Source of the DNA: PALSA-894 sp963828625
GTDB lineage: Bacteria > Pseudomonadota > Alphaproteobacteria > Rhizobiales > Xanthobacteraceae
DNA length: 64,000 bases
Reading direction: 5' to 3'
NCBI GenBank assembly: GCA_963828625.1
Contig: CAWHEX010000011.1
Span: forward strand, 310,001 to 374,000
Positions within the stretch are counted from its first letter, which is position 1; every line of letters starts with the position of its first letter. A program made the position numbers and the translations under genes. Below are positions 54,517-63,522 of the stretch, piece after piece. The notes under the pieces were generated by a model that saw only the letters and a program-made list of their open reading frames with translations, was not told where the DNA came from and did no database searches.

Positions 54517-55246
54517 GGTACACCTCCTTGGTGCGCGGATCGGCGACGACTTCGGCGCGCGTGCCTTCGACGATCACCTCGCCGTAATGCAAGAGTGTGA
54601 TGCGTTCCGCGAAGGCCAACGCGGAATCCATGTCGTGCTCGATCATCACGATGGTAACGTCGCGCGGAATGCGCGCGAGCAGGTCGCGCACCTGCTGGCG
54701 TTCCTGCTGGGAAAGACCCGCGAGCGGTTCGTCGAGCAACAGCACCTTCGGCTTCTGCGCCAGCGCCATCGCCATTTCGAGGCGGCGCCTTTCGCCGTAC
54801 GACGTTTCGGACACGGGCCGGTCGGCGGCCTCAGCGAGGCCGACCATCGCGAGCGCCTCGCGTGCGGCCGCGTAGAGCTGCGTCCGGCCGGAGAGGAACG
54901 TCCACAGGTTCCAGCGCAGGCGATCGAGCCCGAGCAGCGCGAGCAGTACGTTGTGGGTCAGCGTTTCTTTCGGGAACAGCGTGAGGATCTGATAGGTGCG
55001 CGCGAGACCGAGATGCACGCGCTGCTGCGTCGGAATTTTCAGGAGCTCGTGCCCGAACAGCTTCACCGAGCCGGCGTCCGGGGTGAGATCGCCGGTGACG
55101 AGATTGAACAGCGTCGTCTTGCCCGCACCGTTCGGCCCGATGATCAGCCGCCGCTCGCCCGGCATCACGGTGAGCGAAACGTCCTTCGTTGCCGGCAGGC
55201 CGCCGAACCGCTTGTTCAGGCCCAGAACCTCGAGCGCGGGCGTCAT
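54506..55246 (-). CDS. livG: Branched-chain-type ABC transporter ATPase LivG (system 2)
   Basis: The 246-residue ATPase begins at MTPALEVLGLNKRFGG (ATG 55246, overlapping the livM2 stop as ATGA); a longer upstream frame is noise. It has Walker A GPNGAGKTT, signature TSYGERRRLEMA and Walker B VLLLDEPLAGL. Confidence 0.92.
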   Translation of the reverse strand: MTPALEVLGLNKRFGGLPATKDVSLTVMPGERRLIIGPNGAGKTTLFNLVTGDLTPDAGSVKLFGHELLKIPTQQRVHLGLARTYQILTLFPKETLTHNVLLALLGLDRLRWNLWTFLSGRTQLYAAAREALAMVGLAEAADRPVSETSYGERRRLEMAMALAQKPKVLLLDEPLAGLSQQERQQVRDLLARIPRDVTIVMIEHDMDSALAFAERITLLHYGEVIVEGTRAEVVADPRTKEVYLGE

Positions 55247-56202
55247 ACGGCGCCCTCCGGGGTTTTCGTCGGCCGCTTCCAGCGCGCCCACAATTGCCGT
55301 ACGCCGGGCACGATGCCGAACGGCATGAACATGATGACGATCACGAAGATCGCGCCGAGCAGCGTGTTCCAGCGGTCCACATAGGTCGAGACCACGTTCT
55401 TCACGAGCGTGATGATGACCGCGCCGACGACCGGTCCGGCGAGCGTGGATGCGCCGCCGAGGATCGCCATCAGCAGCACTTCGGCGGACTGCTGCAGCGA
55501 GATCGCGTGCGGCGAGATGAAGAGGTTGTAGTAGACATAGAGCAGGCCCGCGACCGAGCCCCAGAACGAGGCGAGCACGAAGGCGAGCCACTGCACCAGC
55601 CAGACGTTATGCCCGAGCATGCGCATGCGGCGCGGCTGGTCGCGCGCGCCCTGCAGTGTGGCGCCGAACGGCGAGCGCGTCAGCCGCCAGATGAAGAATA
55701 GCGCGATCGCGAAGACGATCAGCGTGAACCAGTAGAAGTTCGCGGCGCTCGCAATATCGATGCCGAAGGGCTTCGGTCGCTCGGCGAAGCGCAAGCCATT
55801 GTCGCCGTTGGTCAGGCTGTTGGCGCGATACGCGATGCCCCACACGATCTGCCCGAGCGCAAGGGTGATCATCAGAAAGCCGATGCCCGAGGCGCGCAGT
55901 GCGAGAAGCCCGAACAATCCGCCGCATAGTGTCGAGAAGACAATCGCCAGGACCGCGGCGCCGAGTTGCCCGGCCCCGGCGTTGAACAGCAGGATGGTGG
56001 TGTAGCTGGTCAGCCCGAGGAACGACGCGTGGCCGAGCGAAACCATGCCGCCATAGCCGAGCAGGAGGTTCAGGCTGACGGCGAGCAGCGCGTAGATCAG
56101 GATCTGGCTTGCGAGGTTGAGGTAGAACTCGTTGCGGATGACGAGCGGGATCGCGATCAGCGCAGCCGCGATCACGATGAGGGCGATGAGCCCACGCTTC
56201 AC
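55243..56202 (-). CDS. livM: Branched-chain-type ABC transporter permease LivM (system 2)
   Basis: The 319-residue permease has about nine hydrophobic segments and the LivM signature YGGMVSLGHASFLGLTSY (about residues 50-67). Its start overlaps livH2 by four bases. Confidence 0.92.
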   Translation of the reverse strand: MKRGLIALIVIAAALIAIPLVIRNEFYLNLASQILIYALLAVSLNLLLGYGGMVSLGHASFLGLTSYTTILLFNAGAGQLGAAVLAIVFSTLCGGLFGLLALRASGIGFLMITLALGQIVWGIAYRANSLTNGDNGLRFAERPKPFGIDIASAANFYWFTLIVFAIALFFIWRLTRSPFGATLQGARDQPRRMRMLGHNVWLVQWLAFVLASFWGSVAGLLYVYYNLFISPHAISLQQSAEVLLMAILGGASTLAGPVVGAVIITLVKNVVSTYVDRWNTLLGAIFVIVIMFMPFGIVPGVRQLWARWKRPTKTPEGAV

Positions 56203-57098
56203 GTCTGCACCCGGCCAAACAGGCCCTGCGGCATGAACACCAGCACCAGCACCATCGGCAGGAACAGGATGAAGTAAGCGAGGTCGGGGAACAGCGCGAT
56301 GCCGAAGTTGTAGAGGAAGCCGACCACGAAACTGCCGACAAACGCGCCGAGCAGCGATCCTGCGCCGCCGAGGATCACGACGATCAGCGCGAGCGGCAGC
56401 ATATCGGCATCGAGACCCGGATAGGCATTGAGCATCGGTGCGCCGAGCGTACCGCCAAGGCCGGCCAGCACCGCGCCGAGGCAGAACACCACGGTGAACA
56501 GCAACGAGACCGGAATGCCGACGCCACGCGCCATTTCCATGTCATCTACGCCGGCGCGGATCATCGCGCCAAGCCGCGTACGGTCCATGAGGAAATAGAG
56601 CGCGACCGCGACGACCAGCGCGATGCCGAGCACAACGAGACGGAAGGTCGGGAACGCAAAGCCGGCGAGGCGGATCGGCGGCCGCAACTCGGCCGGCGCG
56701 GGCAGTGTCCACGGGTCGCCTGTCCAGATCATCAGACAGAGATCGGCGATGATGAACGAGACCCCGAGCGTGACGAGCACCTGGCCCTGCACGTTACCGG
56801 CAAGCCGGCGCAGGATCAGCCGTTCGAACAGGATACCGACGATGCCGACGCCGAGACCGGCGCCGAGCACCGCGAGCCAGAAGTTGCCGCCGAAATGCGT
56901 GATGGTCGCGCCGAAATAGGCGCCCAGCATGAAGAAGCCGCCGTGCGCGAGGTTCGGAATGCGCATCAGGCCGAAGGCGAGCGAGAAGCCGGACGAGAGC
57001 AGGAACAGCAGGCCGCCGAAGGCGATGCTGTTCAGCGTCTGGATGATCCAGAATTGAAGAGTCTTGGACGCAAAAAAGCCGATGAAGTCGTAGAGCAT
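56199..57098 (-). CDS. livH: Branched-chain-type ABC transporter permease LivH (system 2)
   Basis: The 299-residue permease has the LivH signature LMRIPNLAHGGFFMLGAYF (about residues 44-62) and eight or so hydrophobic helices. It follows the substrate-binding gene after a 185-base gap filled with hairpin repeats. Confidence 0.92.
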   Translation of the reverse strand: MLYDFIGFFASKTLQFWIIQTLNSIAFGGLLFLLSSGFSLAFGLMRIPNLAHGGFFMLGAYFGATITHFGGNFWLAVLGAGLGVGIVGILFERLILRRLAGNVQGQVLVTLGVSFIIADLCLMIWTGDPWTLPAPAELRPPIRLAGFAFPTFRLVVLGIALVVAVALYFLMDRTRLGAMIRAGVDDMEMARGVGIPVSLLFTVVFCLGAVLAGLGGTLGAPMLNAYPGLDADMLPLALIVVILGGAGSLLGAFVGSFVVGFLYNFGIALFPDLAYFILFLPMVLVLVFMPQGLFGRVQT

Positions 57099-57121
57099 CG
57101 ACCGTGCCTAGCGCGCGTCTT

Positions 57122-57244
57122 CCCCTCGCCCCGCGAAGCGGGGAGAGGGTGCCTCGCGAAGCGAGGCGGGAGAGGGGACGAGCTTCAATAAAGGCCCTTT
57201 CCCCGCCGCTTCGCGGCGACTCTCTCCCGCAAGCGGGAGAGGGG
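57122..57244. repeat. Cluster of at least four REP-like hairpins between livK2 and livH2
   Basis: Within 123 bases lie CCCCGC-GAA-GCGGGG, GCCTCGC-GAA-GCGAGGC, CGCCGC-TT-CGCGGCG and CTCTCCCGC-AA-GCGGGAGAG. They belong to the same family as the hairpins at 19076, 30434 and 36951. As at 19076, they lie between the binding-protein gene and the permease genes, a common place for structures that keep binding-protein mRNA abundant. Confidence 0.85.
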
Positions 57245-57283
57245 AAAGACGGAGAGGACGGACGCGCCGCACGATGCGGCCGA

Positions 57284-58531
57284 CTACTCCAGGTTCTTCG
57301 CCGGCGGATTGTCGCGCGAGTAGACCGGGCTCTTGAGGAACTCGTCCTTGCCGTAGGTCCAGAACTGGCTGACGTTCGGATAGGTCTTCACGACCGTATT
57401 GACGAACTTGTTGTCCTTCTTCTCGACCTTGCGGATGTACATGTTCGACACGACGTTACCGAGTTCGTCGAAGCTGATCGGCCCACTGATCGTGGCCGGC
57501 ACTTTTGCGTCCCTCAACGCCTTCATGAAGACGTCCTTGTCCTCAACCTTGCCGCCGATCTGCTTGAGTGCGTGATCGAGCACCTCACCGCAAAGATACG
57601 TCTCGGCCGCGTAGACGCCCGGATCGACCTTATAGTCGCGCTGGATCGTCTCGACGAACTTCTTGTTGATCGGATTGTCGAGCGCGGCCGAGTACCAGCA
57701 GCCCGAGTAGCAGCCGACGCCGTCCTCGCCCATCTGCTGCAGCACCAACTCGTCGATCGGCGTGAAGCCGCCCACGATGGTGAACTTGCCCTTGAGGCCG
57801 TACTCGGAGATCTGGCGCACCAGCTTGAGCCCGTTCGATCCGGCGTGGCCGGTGTAGAGGCAGTCCGCGTTCTTGAACTGCGACACGTAGGTGCCGTAGT
57901 CCGGCGCGTTGAGCGGCGTGAAGATTTTCTGGATCACCTTGCCGCCGCCATCCTCGAACGCGCGCTGGAAGCCCGCGGCGTTCTCGTGGCCGTAGGCGAA
58001 ATCGTCCGCGATCACGATCGCACGCTTCAGCTTCAGATCCTTCGCCGCATAGTCGCCCATCGGATGGCTCGGCTGCGCCGACGTGGAGCTCGGACGCACC
58101 AGCCACGGGTTCGGCTTGCGTTGGGTCATGTCCTCTGCGCCCGCGACGGTGAGGATCGGGGTGCGCGACGATTTGATGTAATCGTCGATCGCGAGCGCTT
58201 CGAATGCGGCGAGCGGACCGATGATCACATTCACATTGAAGCGCTCGACCAGCTCCTGCGTCTTGGTGCGGGCGACCGCGGGGTTACCGGTGGTGTCGGC
58301 AGTGGTCAGTTCGACCGGACGGCCGGCAAGCTGATTGTTGCGTTCCTTGAAGAACGTCAGCATGCCCTGTTCCATCTGCAGCCCGCCGGAGGCGAGCGCG
58401 CCGGACTTCACGGTGAGGAAGCCGACCTTGATGGGCCCGGCCTGCGCGACCGCGGCGGGGACTTTCAGCGCGGATGTCGCAACGCCGGCGGCGAGCGCGC
58501 CCTTGAGCACAGTGCGGCGATTGAAGCTCAT
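57284..58531 (-). CDS. livK: Branched-chain-type ABC substrate-binding protein LivK (system 2)
   Basis: The 415-residue protein has a twin-arginine-like signal (MSFNRRTVLKGALAAGVATS, cleaved near AVAQA), then IKVGFLTVKSGALASGGLQM and a type I periplasmic binding fold, with VIADDFAYGHENAAGF in the second half. It serves LivHMGF system 2. Aromatic ligands are plausible from context. No frameshift. Confidence 0.9.
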   Translation of the reverse strand: MSFNRRTVLKGALAAGVATSALKVPAAVAQAGPIKVGFLTVKSGALASGGLQMEQGMLTFFKERNNQLAGRPVELTTADTTGNPAVARTKTQELVERFNVNVIIGPLAAFEALAIDDYIKSSRTPILTVAGAEDMTQRKPNPWLVRPSSTSAQPSHPMGDYAAKDLKLKRAIVIADDFAYGHENAAGFQRAFEDGGGKVIQKIFTPLNAPDYGTYVSQFKNADCLYTGHAGSNGLKLVRQISEYGLKGKFTIVGGFTPIDELVLQQMGEDGVGCYSGCWYSAALDNPINKKFVETIQRDYKVDPGVYAAETYLCGEVLDHALKQIGGKVEDKDVFMKALRDAKVPATISGPISFDELGNVVSNMYIRKVEKKDNKFVNTVVKTYPNVSQFWTYGKDEFLKSPVYSRDNPPAKNLE

Positions 58532-58714
58532 GCTGTTCCTCCCATGGAATTTTTCTTGATGCCCAATGCTCTTTCAAAGTCGCACCGGGCGCAACTGCCT
58601 TCGGATGGATGCGCTGATCAAAATCAGCGCAGGCGTTGGGCCAGCATGGGCCGTTCGCGCGATGATTTCGGCATCTGAAACGAAGAGAGGCGGGGTGGGA
58701 CGCCTTCTCCCACG

Positions 58715-59611
58715 CTATCGCTTCACGCCCGCCATCGCCTCCAGCACGGCGCAGACCGCGCCGGTGTCCTGATCGGCATAGCCGGTGGAGATCGCCGCGC
58801 GGTAGATCGGCTCGCTCGCAGAGAACAGCGGCGTCGGGCAGCCGACGCTCGCAGCGTATTCGCCGATCACCTTCATGTCCTTCTGCCAGGTCGAGTTGCG
58901 CATGGTGAGGTTGTCGCCGTCGTAGCGGTCCTCGACCATCATCGGAGCGCGCAGCTCGAATACGCGCGAGTTGCCCGCGCCCGTCTGGATCAGCTTGAAG
59001 ATCTGCGCCGGGTCGAGACCTGCTTTCATGCCGAGCACCATCGCCTCGGCGCTCGCCACATTGTGGATCGCAACCAGCAGGTTCGCGACGAATTTCATCT
59101 TCATGCCGTTGCCGAAGACGCCGAGATCATGCGCGGCGCGCGAGAAATCCGCGAATACCGGCATCAGGGCGTTGATCGCCTGTGCGTCGCCGCTGGCGTA
59201 GACCACGAGGTCCTTGGTGCGCGCCTGCGCGCCGGTGCCGGAGAGCGGGCAATCGAGCAGGGTGTGGCCGGCCGCGCGCAGCGCGGCTTCGGCCGCGGCC
59301 TTGTCGTTAAGCGAGAAGGTGGACAGCTCCGCCATCGTGCGGCGCGGCAACTTCGCGTCGGCGATCGCCTCGACGGTTGCGGTCAGCGCCTCGGGCTTCG
59401 GCAGGCTGGTCAGGATGTGCTGCGCCTTCGCGGCGACGGCGGCGACATCCTTCGCGATTTCCACGCCCGCGGCTCTCGCCTCGTCGCAGCGCGCTTTCTC
59501 GATGTCGAAACCGATCACCTGCCAGCCTGCGGCGGCGAGGTTCTTCGCGATCGCGCCGCCCATGATGCCGAGCCCGACGATGCCGACGCTTCCCTTGCCT
59601 GCAGGGCTCAT
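58715..59611 (-). CDS. Beta-hydroxyacid dehydrogenase (HIBADH/6PGDH family) 1
   Basis: The 298-residue protein starts at MSPAGKGSVGIVGLGIMGGA, with a GGGAGAG ribosome site before ATG 59611. It has GxGxMG (GLGIMG), the substrate motif CPLSGTGAQA and the catalytic Lys in FGNGMKMKFVANLL. It would oxidise a 3-hydroxyacid such as 3-hydroxyisobutyrate, tartronate semialdehyde or a related sugar acid with NAD(P). It diverges from a second member of the same family at 59682. Confidence 0.88.
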   Translation of the reverse strand: MSPAGKGSVGIVGLGIMGGAIAKNLAAAGWQVIGFDIEKARCDEARAAGVEIAKDVAAVAAKAQHILTSLPKPEALTATVEAIADAKLPRRTMAELSTFSLNDKAAAEAALRAAGHTLLDCPLSGTGAQARTKDLVVYASGDAQAINALMPVFADFSRAAHDLGVFGNGMKMKFVANLLVAIHNVASAEAMVLGMKAGLDPAQIFKLIQTGAGNSRVFELRAPMMVEDRYDGDNLTMRNSTWQKDMKVIGEYAASVGCPTPLFSASEPIYRAAISTGYADQDTGAVCAVLEAMAGVKR

Positions 59612-59681
59612 GTTCTCTCCCAATCGCGCGCCATTGTCGTAGTATGACGCAAGGCGCAGACGGTATCAGCGGAGGTCCCTC

Positions 59682-60561
59682 ATGCAAATCGGAGTTGCCG
59701 GCCTCGGCCGCATGGGTGCCGCGATCGCGGCGCGCCTGATGGAGGTCGGCCACACGCTGGTCGTGTGGAATCGCACGCCGGGCAAGGCGCAAGCGCTGAT
59801 CGACGCGGGCGCGAAGCTCGCCGCAACGCCGGAAGACCTTGCCGAGCACAGCGAAGCGATCATCACAATACTGACCGACGCCGACGCGATCGATCACGTC
59901 TACAACGGTGAGCACGGGCTCCTGAGCGGCGACGTCACCGACAAGGTGTTCATCGAGATGAGCACGGTCCGGCCGGAGATGCAGATCGCGCTTGCCAAGG
60001 TCGTGCGCGCGAGCGGCGCGCGTTTCGTCGAATGCCCGGTCGGCGGCACCACGGGGCCCGCGCGGCAGGGCAAGCTGTTCGGCTTCATGGGCGCCGAGCC
60101 GGGCGATGCGACGCTCGCCAAGCCCATCCTCGACCAGCTTTGCCGCCGGCTCGAGCATGTCGGCCCCGTCGGCAACGGCGCGCTCGCCAAGTTCACCATC
60201 AATATGCCGCTGATGATCTATTATCAGGCGCTCGGCGAGGCGCTGTCGATGGCGCGCGGCATTGGACTCGAGCCCGCGCGGCTGATGGACATCATCGCGG
60301 ACTCCTCCGGCGGGCCGAACATGCTCAAGACGCGCGGGCCGGTCGTGGCGAAGCTGTTAAGGGACGAGGACATCGGGCCGGTGATGTTCGACCTCGACGG
60401 CTGCATCAAGGACCTTCAATCGATGCAGGCGGAGGGTAAGGCGCGGGGCCTCACGCTGCCGCTTGTCCAGATGACGCTCGCCTGCATGGAAGAGTCGGCA
60501 TCGAGAGGAACTCGGGGCCAAGGAAGCCGCCTCGCATTCGGTTTATTGGGCGAAGAAATAG
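59682..60561 (+). CDS. Beta-hydroxyacid dehydrogenase (HIBADH/6PGDH family) 2 (single-base frameshift)
   Basis: The repaired protein is 292 residues. It has MQIGVAGLGRMGAAIAARLM, the substrate motif CPVGGTTGPARQGKL and the catalytic Lys in VGNGALAKFTINM. One extra base near 60506 throws the frame at EESAS; the corrected end reads RELGAKEAASHSVYWAKK, stop 60561. Without the repair the gene reads straight into the next one and looks like a two-domain fusion. The HbpS-like start is 8 bases after the true stop. Confidence 0.85.
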
Positions 60562-60569
60562 GAGAGTTC

Positions 60570-61001
60570 ATGTCCGTTACACTCGCGCAGGCCTCGACCA
60601 TCGTGGACGTCGCGCTCAAGAAGGGCCGCGAGTTGAATTGCGTGCCGCTGACCATCGCGGTGCTCGATGCCGGCGGGCATCTCGTGGCGTTCAAGCGCGA
60701 GGACAAGTCGGGCATCCTGCGCTTCGACATTGCCTACGGCAAAGCCTGGGGCGCGCTCGGCATGGGCTTCGGCTCGCGCGAGCTCAGCGACCGCGCCGCC
60801 AAGAACCCGCTGTTCTTCGGCGTACTCGCGAACGTCAGCCAGGGGCGGCTGGTGCCGGTGCCGGGCGGCGTGCTGGTCAAGGATGCGGACGGCAACGTTT
60901 TGGGCGCGGTCGGGGTTTCCGGCGCCACGTCCGATCAGGACGAGGTTTGCGCCCTCGCAGGCATCGAGGCGGCGGACCTGAAAGGCGCGGTTGGGGCCTA
61001 G
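60570..61001 (+). CDS. HbpS/GlcG-like haem-binding domain protein
   Basis: The 143-residue protein has the HbpS/GlcG layout: MSVTLAQASTIVDVALKKG, LTIAVLDAGGHLVAFKRED, and a C-terminal VLVKDADGNVLGAVGVSGAT. It has an AGGAGAG ribosome site at 60560-60566. Members bind haem or degrade a small molecule beside glycolate or glycerol genes. Here it is probably cotranscribed with dehydrogenase 2. Function unknown. Confidence 0.83.
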   Translation: MSVTLAQASTIVDVALKKGRELNCVPLTIAVLDAGGHLVAFKREDKSGILRFDIAYGKAWGALGMGFGSRELSDRAAKNPLFFGVLANVSQGRLVPVPGGVLVKDADGNVLGAVGVSGATSDQDEVCALAGIEAADLKGAVGA

Positions 61002-61006
61002 CGCCG

Positions 61007-61555
61007 CTACTTTCCGAACGGCGGCTTGCCGTCCGGTACCGCGATCTCGAACGTGTTCAGCGTCACCGAGACGAGCCCGTAGTAGCCGATGATGCCGACG
61101 AGATCGATCACGCCGGTTTCGCCGATTTCCTTCTTGGCGCGCTCGAAGGTCGCGTCGGAGACGCGCCGCGTGTTCACCATCTCGCTGGCGAAATCGTAGA
61201 CCGCCTGCTCGTCGGACTTCGTTAGGTTTGGCTTCGCGCCGGTGCGGATGGCCTCGATGGCGGCCGGATCGATGCCGGCCTTGATGGCGAGCGGTGCGTG
61301 CGCGAACCACTCGTAGTTCGCCTTCCAGAAAGCGCCGGTGGTGCAGATCGCCAGTTCGGACAGGCGCGGCGGGAGGCTGGAGCCGAAGCGGCAGTAGGCG
61401 CCGAGCGCCTGCGCGTGCTCGCACAGGCCGGGATTGTGCAGCCACACCTCCATCGGGCCGACCACGCGCCCGCGTGGACCGGATACGATCGCCGCGTGAA
61501 CCTTCTTTTGCTCTGGTGAAAATGTCTCGGGGTCAAGCGGGCGGAGGCGGGGCAT
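61007..61555 (-). CDS. Carboxymuconolactone decarboxylase family protein (AhpD-like)
   Basis: The 182-residue protein has two CMD-like repeats. Segments include RLSELAICTTGAFWKANYEW (a helix pair whose CTTG position lacks the CxxC pair of AhpD) and AKKEIGETGVIDLVGIIGYY. The absence of CxxC argues against peroxidase support and for a metabolic or unknown role. It is convergent with the HbpS-like gene, 5 bases apart. Confidence 0.8.
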   Translation of the reverse strand: MPRLRPLDPETFSPEQKKVHAAIVSGPRGRVVGPMEVWLHNPGLCEHAQALGAYCRFGSSLPPRLSELAICTTGAFWKANYEWFAHAPLAIKAGIDPAAIEAIRTGAKPNLTKSDEQAVYDFASEMVNTRRVSDATFERAKKEIGETGVIDLVGIIGYYGLVSVTLNTFEIAVPDGKPPFGK

Positions 61556-61592
61556 GGCGTTTCCTCATTGAACCGAAGGCGACGCTACTGGA

Positions 61593-61614
61593 TTGCCCGC
61601 TTGCGCGGGCAATG
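61593..61614. repeat. Intergenic hairpin before the GST gene
   Basis: ATTGCCCGC-TTGC-GCGGGCAAT is a perfect 9-base stem. It precedes the GST start by 54 bases. Confidence 0.8.
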
Positions 61615-61667
61615 ACAAGTCCCGGCATCCCTCCTATGCTCCCGCAAAATTTTCGAGGGAGGTTGCT

Positions 61668-62327
61668 TTGAAATTCTTTTCCTTCTGGCGTTCGCTCGCG
61701 GCATTTCGGGTGCGGATCGCGATGAACATCAAGCAGATCGTGCCGGACGAGATCGTCAACGTCGATCTGATCAAGGGCGAGCAGCGCCAGGACGCATACA
61801 AGAAGATCAACCCGCAGATGCTGCTGCCGGCGCTGGTCGACGGCGATGGCGCGATTCTGTTCCAGTCCATCGCCATCATGGAATACCTCGACGAGACGCA
61901 TCCGCAGCCGCCGATCCTGCCGGCCGATCCGCGCGGCCGCGCGCGCGTGCGCGCGCTTGCGCTGATCAACGCGGCGGATTCGCACCCGCTGATGGTGCCG
62001 CGCGTGCGCAACTTCATGGAGCACGAGCTCAAGCTCGACGAACCGACGCGCGAGAAATGGATCCGCCATTGGATCGGGGAGGGGCTCGCCGCGATGGAAG
62101 GGCACCTCGCGCGCGACAAGGAAACCGGCAAGTACGCGCATGGCGATGCCGTGACGATGGCGGACATCTGCGTTGCCGCGCAGGTCACCGGCGCGGGTTT
62201 CTTCAAGGTGGATGTCGCGCCGTTCCCAACCGTGATGCGCATCGCGACGAGCTGCATGGAGCTGCCCGCATTCGCGAAGGCGCATCCGCTGAAGCAACCC
62301 GGCGCGCCGGCGAGCCTCAGTCACTAA
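61668..62327 (+). CDS. Glutathione S-transferase, maleylpyruvate/maleylacetoacetate isomerase-like
   Basis: The 219-residue protein has a TTG start with a strong GAGGGAGG ribosome site at 61655-61662; longer upstream frames lack one. The zeta-like N-terminus KFFSFWRSLAAFRVRIAMN resembles the maleylpyruvate isomerase motif but lacks the second catalytic-loop Ser (S-L-A-A in place of S-S-C/A). NPQMLLPALVDGDG and LFQSIAIMEYLDE form the glutathione site. It may isomerise a cis-dienoic product of gentisate or homogentisate breakdown; a general GST is the alternative. Confidence 0.8.
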   Translation: MKFFSFWRSLAAFRVRIAMNIKQIVPDEIVNVDLIKGEQRQDAYKKINPQMLLPALVDGDGAILFQSIAIMEYLDETHPQPPILPADPRGRARVRALALINAADSHPLMVPRVRNFMEHELKLDEPTREKWIRHWIGEGLAAMEGHLARDKETGKYAHGDAVTMADICVAAQVTGAGFFKVDVAPFPTVMRIATSCMELPAFAKAHPLKQPGAPASLSH

Positions 62328-62336
62328 TGGTCCGTC

Positions 62337-62413
62337 ATGGCCGGGCTTGTCCCGGCCATCCACGTCTTGTCTCTTGCGCGCAAGACGTGGATGCCCGCAA
62401 CAAGTGCGGGCAT
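62337..62413. repeat. Composite intergenic repeat with three hairpins
   Basis: ATGGCCGGG-N5-CCCGGCCAT (62337-62359), CCACGTCTTG-N11-CAAGACGTGG (62360-62390) and ATGCCCGC-N7-GCGGGCAT (62391-62413) lie side by side. This arrangement is common in Bradyrhizobium and Rhodopseudomonas genomes and supports the placement. Confidence 0.85.
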
Positions 62414-62430
62414 GACGAAGGAGAGAGTTG

Positions 62431-63408
62431 ATGCTGAACGCCGCAATGATCGGGCTGGGCTGGTGGGGCAAGGAGCTTGTCCGCGCGCAGCGCGAGAGCA
62501 AGCTGATGCGCTTCACGCGCGGCGTGACGCTCGAGCCCGACACCGTGCGGGATTTCGCCAAGGAAATGAACATCGCGCTCGGCACGTCGTACGAGGATGT
62601 GCTCGCCGACAAGTCGATCGACGCCGTGGTGCTGGCGACCCCGCACACGCGGCATCGTGCGCAAGTCGAGGCGGCGGCCGCCGTGGGCAAGCACGTTTTC
62701 TGCGAGAAGCCTTTCGCGCTCACGGTTGAGGACGCGCAGGCCGCGATCGCGGCGTGCCGCAAAGCCAAGGTCGCGCTCGGCGTCGGGCATAACCGGCGGC
62801 TCTGGCCCTCGATGGTGAAGCTGAAGGAGGTCGTGTCGTCGAAAGCGTTCGGCACGGTCATGTTCGCCGAGGGCAACTACAGCCACGACATTCTGGCGAA
62901 CACGCCGCTCGACAACTGGCGTTCCGCGCCGCAGGAAACCAAGGCCGGCGGCATGACCGGCATGGGCATCCATCTGCTCGACGGCTTCTCGTTCCTCATC
63001 GGCCCGATGGCACGCGTGAGCGCGCTGTCGACCAAGCGCATCCTGCCGTTCGAGAGCGGCGACACCACGCAGGCGATGCTGTCGTTCCGGAACGGCGCAA
63101 GCGCCACCATCGCGACGTCGCTCAAGACGCCGGGCTTCGTGTGGCGGCTCGCGGTCTACGGGTCTGAGATGTGGGTGGAGTCGCTGTCGGAAACCAAGGT
63201 CACGATCTGCCGCAAGGACGGCAAGCCCGATACCTTCGACATGCCGCAGACCAACCACGTCGGCGCAAACCTGGATTCGTTTGCCGCCGCGGCGCTCGGA
63301 ACGGCTAAGTTCCAGATCGACGATGCGGGAATCGTCCACACCGTTGCGGCGCTGGAAGCCGTATTCGACTCGGCGGAACACAGCGGCGCCTGGCGCGATA
63401 TTGCATGA
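62431..63408 (+). CDS. Gfo/Idh/MocA family oxidoreductase
   Basis: The 325-residue protein starts at MLNAAMIGLGWWGKELVRAQ, an NAD(P) Rossmann motif GxGxxG variant, with GKHVFCEKPFALTVEDAQAA containing the EKP motif with the catalytic Lys. A GAAGGAGAG ribosome site lies just upstream. The C-terminal alpha/beta domain is standard. It acts on a sugar, polyol or aromatic-derived aldehyde; the substrate is not known. It is a relative of, but not equal to, LigC. Confidence 0.85.
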   Translation: MLNAAMIGLGWWGKELVRAQRESKLMRFTRGVTLEPDTVRDFAKEMNIALGTSYEDVLADKSIDAVVLATPHTRHRAQVEAAAAVGKHVFCEKPFALTVEDAQAAIAACRKAKVALGVGHNRRLWPSMVKLKEVVSSKAFGTVMFAEGNYSHDILANTPLDNWRSAPQETKAGGMTGMGIHLLDGFSFLIGPMARVSALSTKRILPFESGDTTQAMLSFRNGASATIATSLKTPGFVWRLAVYGSEMWVESLSETKVTICRKDGKPDTFDMPQTNHVGANLDSFAAAALGTAKFQIDDAGIVHTVAALEAVFDSAEHSGAWRDIA

Positions 63409-63440
63409 TGTGAAAGGCGCGTCGCCGCATGTATTCATCG

Positions 63441-63473
63441 TGGCCGGGCGTAAACGTCCTCTTGTCCCGGCCA
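63441..63473. repeat. Intergenic hairpin, GGCCGGG type
   Basis: TGGCCGGG (63441-63448) pairs with CCCGGCCA (63466-63473) around a 17-base loop, followed by TCCACGTCTT as at 62359. It is a half-copy of the composite repeat at 62337. Confidence 0.75.
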
Positions 63474-63522
63474 TCCACGTCTTTCATTGTGCGACGGAGT
63501 TAGTTGAAGGTCGGAGACGCTT

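Noticed and set aside
57122..57244. CRISPR array
   Set aside because: The repeats are self-complementary hairpins of different sequence with irregular spacing, not direct repeats with equal-length spacers.
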